From NCBI GenBank assembly GCA_028285245.1, contig JANQPY010000016.1, positions 1 to 64,000 on the forward strand: DNA of 64,000 bases. Direction: 5' to 3'. This document shows, in pieces, positions 59,204 to 64,000 of this stretch. The position numbers and the translations under genes were made by a program. The notes beneath the pieces are model-generated. The model searched no databases. It was not told the DNA's origin and was given only the letters and a program-made list of their open reading frames with translations. This stretch comes from Gammaproteobacteria bacterium. GTDB taxonomy: Bacteria > Pseudomonadota > Gammaproteobacteria > Steroidobacterales > GCA-2729495. Each line of letters opens with the position of its first letter. Position 1 is the stretch's first letter.

Positions 59204-59965
59204 CTAAAGTCGCAGTCCGCCGTCGATCTCGAAGCAACGGCCTGAGACGTAGTCATTCGCAAGGATGAACTCGATCGTTTGGGCGATCTCATCGGGCTCG
59301 CCTGTGCGCCGCAGTGGAATGCCGGAAGTCAGTTTGTCACGCGCTTCGGGTTTCATTGCCTGCACCATCTCGGTGTTGATGAAGCCCGGCGCGACTGAGG
59401 CGGCCCGGATGCCATAGCGGGACAACTCCTTCGACCAGGCCACCGCCATGGCCGCGACACCGGCCTTGGTTGCTGAGTAGTTGGTCTGGCCCATATTGCC
59501 GGCGCGGGAGATGCTGGAAATATTGATGATGACGCCGCCGTTACCCAGCTTTGCCATGTGGCCCGCGGCCTCGCGTCCGCACAGAAAGACGCCGGTGAGG
59601 TTCACGTCGACAACCGCCTGCCATTGCTCAAGGCTCATCCGCCCGGTGAGCTCCCCATCCTTGTACTTAATCAGCAAGGCGTCTTGCGTGATGCCCGCGT
59701 TGTTAACGAGCACGTCCAGGCGCGAAGTATCGTTGACCACTTCGGTAAAGAGTTTCTCAACGGCGGACTCATCGGCCACGTTCGCACCGTAGGTTGTCAC
59801 GCTTGCACCAGCCTGCTCGCACTCGGCGGCGATGGCTTTGCAGTCGTCTGCTTTCAGATCGACCAATGCAAGCTTAGGTGACTGGCTTGCAAGCCGCCGC
59901 GCCATTGCGGCGCCGAGTCCCCTTGCCGCACCAGTGATGACGATAGTTTTGTTCTTGAGGTCCAT
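59204..59965 (-). CDS. Short-chain dehydrogenase/reductase (FabG-like)
   Basis: A 253-residue Rossmann enzyme with TGAARGLGAA (NAD(P) loop), NNAG, the catalytic Ser in NISSISR, YSATKAG (Tyr and Lys of the active site) and the closing GRCFEIDGGLRL. FabG-like enzymes reduce 3-oxoacyl-ACP or -CoA, but many related SDRs act on other substrates. No other fatty-acid genes are adjacent. Single gene. Confidence 0.9.
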   Translation of the reverse strand: MDLKNKTIVITGAARGLGAAMARRLASQSPKLALVDLKADDCKAIAAECEQAGASVTTYGANVADESAVEKLFTEVVNDTSRLDVLVNNAGITQDALLIKYKDGELTGRMSLEQWQAVVDVNLTGVFLCGREAAGHMAKLGNGGVIINISSISRAGNMGQTNYSATKAGVAAMAVAWSKELSRYGIRAASVAPGFINTEMVQAMKPEARDKLTSGIPLRRTGEPDEIAQTIEFILANDYVSGRCFEIDGGLRL

Positions 59966-60125
59966 GAATTGTTTCCGGCTCCAGCAAAAGGCCGCAGATG
60001 CTACCTGCTTTGCGGCAGTGGGTGTAGTCGTACTGAAAAGATCGCGCCTATGAGCCGCGGTAGCGGCATGTGCGCTAAATCAGTCGTCGGGGTTCTTTAG
60101 ATCGCCCGCGAACAACGACTTCGGC

Positions 60126-60163
60126 TAAAAAAAGCCGGGCCACAACAAATGCTGCGGCCCGGC
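60126..60163 (-). terminator. Rho-independent terminator after the exported protein gene
   Basis: On the minus strand GCCGGGCC and GGCCCGGC form a stem with a 14-base loop, followed by TTTTTTT. It lies 22 bases past the stop at 60185. Confidence 0.88.
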
Positions 60164-60184
60164 TGGGAGTTCGTCAACTGATTG

Positions 60185-60973
60185 CTAGAGCCTGAAGCAG
60201 AAATCGCCCGGTATGTTGTCGCAGGGAAACACCTGGCCGCGTAGCACCGCCAGAATATGCTCGGGCGTGGGCAGGTGACAGTAATAGCTACCCTTCTTGT
60301 CAGGTCCGGCCAGGTTTGTCGGATTGGTTCGCGCCACGATGCTGGCGATGGACTGCACGTGCACCAGGCCGTCACCACCGAAATAGATGGTCTTCGGTGC
60401 AAACGGCGAGGCCAGCGGATTGGCCCACTGCGGGCCTGACGGCTTGGGCACATCGTCATCGAAGACGATGTCATTTTCGTCGTAGACCAGAGTGCGGCGC
60501 TGCCAGCTTGTCAAGCTCGCAAACACATCGGCAAACGTCTGCTCGTTGATAGCGCGGCACGTCGACTGGGCGCCCGCTGCAGTGGGCCCGAAATGAAACT
60601 GAATCGCTTCAGCATCCTTCATCTTGCAGGACACCGTTTCCGGATAAACCCAACCGGTACGTGGGTTCATGTTGAAGTAATTGAATTGCTGCACCGTTAG
60701 CGGCAGCGTATCGCCCGGCGTTTCCTTGCCGTTGTAGGCCGACAGATTGGGGCCTTCGTAGGGAGCCGATGAGCTGAACAGGAAGGAGTCCAGGTTGTTG
60801 TGCCGGATGGCGTAGGCCTCCAGCGAGGTGTTGGAGATGATCTTCTGAGCCTCGGTGCACATGTTATCTATGGCCTGCACCGAGTAAAGCTGCGGATTGG
60901 TTTGCGCGCCAACCGTGACCGGTAGCCAAACCGCGGCGCACACTAGCGCCAGTTTCTGCGTAAATCCCCTCAT
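60185..60973 (-). CDS. Exported protein of unknown function
   Basis: A 262-residue protein with a signal peptide (1-23, ending VGA). The mature part is rich in Tyr, Asn and Pro with six cysteines (NMCTEAQ, VSCKMK, STCRAI, YYCHLP, FPCDNI, FCFRL), which could form three disulfides. No family recognised. The upstream 257 bases hold no gene and no clear promoter. It ends at a good terminator, so it is a single-gene unit. Confidence 0.75.
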   Translation of the reverse strand: MRGFTQKLALVCAAVWLPVTVGAQTNPQLYSVQAIDNMCTEAQKIISNTSLEAYAIRHNNLDSFLFSSSAPYEGPNLSAYNGKETPGDTLPLTVQQFNYFNMNPRTGWVYPETVSCKMKDAEAIQFHFGPTAAGAQSTCRAINEQTFADVFASLTSWQRRTLVYDENDIVFDDDVPKPSGPQWANPLASPFAPKTIYFGGDGLVHVQSIASIVARTNPTNLAGPDKKGSYYCHLPTPEHILAVLRGQVFPCDNIPGDFCFRL

Positions 60974-61230
60974 CAGATTCCCCTAAACCGTTGAACTAAC
61001 GTTGAACTCAGAATTGCATTGCTCTTGTTGATCGCTAGCGATGAATGCGACCGCTAACCCGGATAGTCAAACACCCCCTGATGCCTGTCAACCAGAGCTC
61101 GCGGCGCTGCAACAGAGCATGGCCAACCCGCGGCAGCGATTATGTAACGACGGCGCACATTCTTGGTTTACGTGAGACGAGACTGCCGCTAATCTGTCAG
61201 CTCTGATGACGCAACCAAAAAGTACAAACA

Positions 61231-61782
61231 ATGACAACGTTAAGGGGCCTGCTGCTGACATGTTCAGTAGCAGTTGGGTTGTCGTTTGCATCCACAGCAG
61301 GGGCTGTCCCGGTACTGTGGACGTTAACCGACGTAGAGTTTGACGATACCGGAACTGCCAGCGGTTCATTTGTTTACGACGCTGATCTGGATGCCTTCTC
61401 GGCCATCAGCGTCACAACCAGTGGCGGCAGTTTGCCAGGAGCCACCTACACGGACCTGTTTGACGGCGGCGCCAACGACGCGCTGATTGTGGAAGACGCG
61501 TTGGCGGATCAAACCGGCGCTCCGGGGCTGCAGCTCATTTTCACGTCGCCTTTAGCTAACGCTGGAGGCGTTGTGGATCTGCTGCTGTTCGGTTTTCCGA
61601 GCTTCGCAACCTTCGAGCAAACCTGCGTTAACCCGACGTGTTCTTCGGCAACGATTGATCGCGTTGTGGTATCCGGTGGTTTGATCGGCAGCGCTGTGGT
61701 CCCGATACCCGCCGCCGGTTGGCTGCTGCTTAGTGCTATCGCGGCGCTGGGCAGCTGGCGCCGTCGCGGCTTGACCGCCTGA
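61231..61782 (+). CDS. VPxPA-CTERM (PEP-CTERM-like) exported protein
   Basis: A 183-residue exported protein: signal 1-25 (ending AGA), a beta-rich body with VLWTLTDVEFDDTGTASGSF, and a C-terminal sorting tail VVPIPAAGWLLLSAIAAL followed by basic WRRR. This tripartite end is the VPxPA variant of PEP-CTERM signals processed by exosortases. No exosortase is encoded here. The two cysteines near residue 130 (TCVNPTC) may pair. Likely a surface or matrix protein. Confidence 0.85.
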   Translation: MTTLRGLLLTCSVAVGLSFASTAGAVPVLWTLTDVEFDDTGTASGSFVYDADLDAFSAISVTTSGGSLPGATYTDLFDGGANDALIVEDALADQTGAPGLQLIFTSPLANAGGVVDLLLFGFPSFATFEQTCVNPTCSSATIDRVVVSGGLIGSAVVPIPAAGWLLLSAIAALGSWRRRGLTA

Positions 61783-61916
61783 GTTAAGCCGCTCCCCTCT
61801 CGCCGCATCAGCGAAGCGCCCAGCGTTCGGTTGCGCTCGGGCCACGCTGCGCATTGGACCCGCATGCCGGCTATGCCACACTGCCGCTCCATGCCCGCTC
61901 CCCAGGATCATCTCCA

Positions 61917-62717
61917 ATGCGTCTGAACTATCGACGGCACTATGCCGATGGCCCGTTCGGGCAGCTGCATTTCATGGAGGCGGGCGACGGCCCACCCGTT
62001 ATCCTGCTGCATCAGTCGCCAGATTCCATCGTCCAGTTCGATCCGGTCATGGGGTTATTGGCGGACGCCGGGTTGCGGCCCATCGCGCTCGACTTGCCAG
62101 GGTTCGGCATGTCGGATACGCCCGCTGCACCGCCAGATATTGATGCCTACGCGACCATCGTCCCGGCATTGCTCGACAGCCTCGGCATAGAACAAGCTCA
62201 CCTGGTGGGGCACCACACTGGCGCAATTATTGGGACCGCCGCGGCGCTAAATCACGGCGATCGCCTCGGCCGGCTGGTGCTGAACGGTCCGTTGCCGCTA
62301 ACCGATGAGGAACGCGCTTTCTTTATGGGTATGGTCGAGCGCGAAAAGGCATGGGCGCCGCGATGGGACGGCAGCCATCTGGCCGAGCAGTGGGCGACAC
62401 GCTTCGGCGCTCAGCCGGAGTGGGAGAGTCTGGACGGATTTAATGCGCACTTCGTCCATGGCCTGCTGGCCGGCAAGGAGGTCTGGTACGCGCACGCGGC
62501 GGTAATGGCCTATCACCACGAAGACGCATTGCCGCGTTTGCAGCACGAGTGCCTGATCCTCGCCAACACCGGAGATGCGATCTACGCGCAGTCGCAGCGT
62601 GCACGCGAGATCCGGCCGGATTTTGCCTATGCCGAACTTAAGGGCGGCACAATCGATATTATCGATGAGCAGCCCGATGCCTGGGCTGCTGAGGTGGCCG
62701 CCTTTCTGCTGCGCTGA
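61917..62717 (+). CDS. Alpha/beta hydrolase with His at the nucleophile position
   Basis: A 266-residue alpha/beta-hydrolase fold protein: oxyanion region VILLHQSPDS, DLPGFGMSD, and the nucleophile elbow LVGHHTGAIIG. The G-x-Nuc-x-G motif reads GHHTG, so His stands where Ser, Asp or Cys would be. It has no signal peptide. The ATG at 61917 is used; a longer frame to 61854 lacks a start site. Either a non-catalytic or an unusual hydrolase. Confidence 0.82.
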   Translation: MRLNYRRHYADGPFGQLHFMEAGDGPPVILLHQSPDSIVQFDPVMGLLADAGLRPIALDLPGFGMSDTPAAPPDIDAYATIVPALLDSLGIEQAHLVGHHTGAIIGTAAALNHGDRLGRLVLNGPLPLTDEERAFFMGMVEREKAWAPRWDGSHLAEQWATRFGAQPEWESLDGFNAHFVHGLLAGKEVWYAHAAVMAYHHEDALPRLQHECLILANTGDAIYAQSQRAREIRPDFAYAELKGGTIDIIDEQPDAWAAEVAAFLLR

Positions 62718-62892
62718 ACGGGCCCTGACCGACCAGTGAACGGCCCGGCGTTCCAGGTGTTGCGTTGCGTTAGACCCATGTCGGTCTAGCTCAGCAGCGA
62801 CTCTAGCTACCAGCGCTTACGGCTTGATTTCTAGGTGTTCGTGGGCGCCTGGCAGGTCATTGACTTTCCGCGCGCTTATGTAAAGGAATCAC

Positions 62893-62920
62893 TTGTGGTG
62901 GCGCGGGGTTCGCGTATAGT
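62893..62920 (+). promoter_or_regulatory. Promoter of the second riboswitch transcript
   Basis: TTGTGG (62893-62898) and TATAGT (62915-62920) are 16 bases apart; the discriminator is CCGTCG. Transcription would start near 62927, a few bases before the riboswitch. Confidence 0.6.
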
Positions 62921-62935
62921 CCGTCGAGTCCGTAT

Positions 62936-63056
62936 AAGAAGGAAAGGGCAAACCAGGCGCGAGTCTGGGACGCAAAGCCACGGGTCTTGCTCATCGGTGC
63001 GTGACGACAAGCATCGAGAGTGAAAAAGGGGAAGACCGCCGGGCCGCAACCTTCTC
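62936..63056 (+). ncRNA. Cyclic di-GMP-I (GEMM-I) riboswitch with long P3 arm
   Basis: Conserved blocks AAAGGGCAAACC, a short hairpin, GGGACGCAAAGCCACGGG and a closing CCGCCGGG are present. AGAAGG at the 5' side pairs with CCTTCT at the 3' side, forming P1. The P3 arm (about 62982-63036) is longer than usual: GGTCTT pairs with AAGACC around a 45-base insert that can fold further. A perfect palindrome AAAGACGTCTTT follows (63058-63069) and a GGAGG lies 9 bases before the ATG, so control could be exerted on either transcription or translation. It precedes the gene at 63096. Confidence 0.9.
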
Positions 63057-63095
63057 TAAAGACGTCTTTGTTTAGATCTTTGGAGGATAGTTGTA

Positions 63096-64000
63096 ATGAA
63101 GAAAACAGCAGCGATCGCAGGTGCGGCCGCGCTTGGTCTTGCTGGCCAGGCGGGTGCGTACGACGCGACTGCCACCGTAACGTTCGAATGGGCAACCAGC
63201 GGCGAAGCATCGGGCTGGAATGCCTCTGCGCCGAATGGCCTTAGCACCGTCTCCGATTCGACGTACTTCACGTCGCTGACCGGTGCAGGCAATACGCGTA
63301 ACAGCAGCCAGTACTACAACCCTGACTTCGCTACGTCGACGTTCCACTTGACGAATGGTTGCGCCGTGTCGGACGGTGGACCTACAGACTTCCGTGCGCA
63401 GTACGCTTGTAAGATTGCCGCACCGGGCGTGTTCCCCGTTTCTGATGCAGGCCCCGGCGGTTCCGCCAGCGGCACGCTGACGGCGACGGACAGCACCCTG
63501 ACTGGTACGCTGACGCTTAACAACACCAACGACGAAGGCGCGGGCCCGCAGCCCGGTACTTCGGCTGCAGCTCTTAATCTGCGTTCTGCTGACGGCTCGC
63601 CGTTCAAGAACGTCTGGTACGGCCTGAGCAGCAGTGCCACGTTGATTGTTGACCTGACCGGTACCTTCACCTCGACCGACTGGGACATCACCGGCGGTAC
63701 GGTGCGGGTGTCTGATGCCGGCATTCAGTGTGCGGTAGCCGACTTCTCGGGCGTACTTTGCTCAAGCGGTCAGCTCGGCGACGGCATGGGCAGCTTCCTG
63801 AGCTGGGGTGATGATCCACGTCCTGGTGGCGGCGGAACACCGGGTGATATCACCGAAATTCAGGTCTACAACGATCTGGGTACGGTTCTTATCGACACCC
63901 TCTCGGGCGTGTTGGCTGATCTGTCGATCGACGGCTTCGGCAACATCACCACTAACGCTGGTGAGATTCGCCAGGGTAACGACCAAGCCGCTTGTGTTGA
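63096..64000 (+). CDS. Exported protein controlled by c-di-GMP riboswitch (partial, 3' end beyond window)
   Basis: The frame opens with ATG at 63096 behind GGAGG and stays open to the window end, giving at least 301 residues. Signal peptide 1-22 (AAALGLAGQAGA). The mature part is rich in Gly, Ser, Thr and Asp with beta-strand alternation (ATVTFEWATSGEASGW, SGTLTATDSTLTGTLTLNN, LIVDLTGTFTSTDWDITGG) and four to six cysteines. It looks like a secreted or surface-matrix protein, similar in tone to PEP-CTERM proteins, though the C-terminus is not seen. Confidence 0.85.
   Translation, partial: MKKTAAIAGAAALGLAGQAGAYDATATVTFEWATSGEASGWNASAPNGLSTVSDSTYFTSLTGAGNTRNSSQYYNPDFATSTFHLTNGCAVSDGGPTDFRAQYACKIAAPGVFPVSDAGPGGSASGTLTATDSTLTGTLTLNNTNDEGAGPQPGTSAAALNLRSADGSPFKNVWYGLSSSATLIVDLTGTFTSTDWDITGGTVRVSDAGIQCAVADFSGVLCSSGQLGDGMGSFLSWGDDPRPGGGGTPGDITEIQVYNDLGTVLIDTLSGVLADLSIDGFGNITTNAGEIRQGNDQAACV

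Noticed and set aside
1-64000. CRISPR array, prophage, integron, insertion sequence or toxin-antitoxin pair
   Set aside because: No regularly spaced repeats, transposase, integrase or phage structural genes were found on either strand.

Overview
The window is GC-rich bacterial chromosome, densely coded, with no phage, transposase or CRISPR. Gene content (Lrp beside leuA, glpD, TonB-dependent receptor, MATE pump, CpxRA-like two-component pair, c-di-GMP-I riboswitches, VPxPA-CTERM protein, many lipoproteins and outer-membrane barrels) points to a gammaproteobacterium, probably an aquatic heterotroph. The order is not settled by the sequence; a Woeseiales- or Steroidobacterales-like lineage is a guess.

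Layout. 1-13.6 kb: lipoproteins, two GNAT acetyltransferases (one close to AAC(3)-I), a DM13/PepSY pair, a fatty acid desaturase, YCII protein, MATE pump, alpha/beta hydrolase, glpD and a TonB-dependent receptor. 13.7-24.2 kb: a 1319-residue AAA/transmembrane/WD40-like protein, malonyl-CoA synthetase, SYLF protein, methyltransferase, and lrp divergent from leuA. 24.2-37.7 kb: two divergent operons of exported proteins with heme-type CxxCH motifs (Tat-exported DUF1501-like protein, LamG/cytochrome lipoprotein, DUF1585/1588-like protein, PD40/HzsA-like lipoprotein), two beta-barrels, then TlpA, DUF4266, DUF3570, two small membrane proteins and ApbE.

37.8-47.5 kb: the most striking region. A CRP-like palindrome and a c-di-GMP-I riboswitch precede a ten-gene, nearly gapless operon: TlpA-like thioredoxin, coiled-coil protein, three TPR proteins, a small exported protein, one TolQ/ExbB, two TolR/ExbD and a TonB-like protein with an AgmX/PglI-type C-terminus. 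One TolQ plus two TolR subunits with TPR and AgmX partners is the composition of the Myxococcus Agl/Glt envelope motor. A second c-di-GMP-I riboswitch at 62.9 kb precedes an exported protein that runs off the window.

47.5-51.0 kb: an arsenosugar-type cluster (ArsM-like methyltransferase divergent from two glycosyltransferases and an unusual radical SAM enzyme). 51.0-53.3 kb: a 119-bp palindromic repeat related to one at 34.7 kb, and a thioredoxin-fold [2Fe-2S] ferredoxin divergent from a red chlorophyll catabolite reductase-like protein. 53.4-55.9 kb: a 36-residue membrane peptide divergent from a CpxRA-like pair, with three GTAAC boxes at exact 10-bp spacing between them. 55.9-64 kb: HAD phosphatase lipoprotein, ferredoxin, MaoC-like hydratase, tRNA-Ala(CGC), a small protein behind a second CRP-like site, SDR, exported proteins and an alpha/beta hydrolase with His at the nucleophile position.

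All functional calls come from reading motifs by eye; no database search was run.
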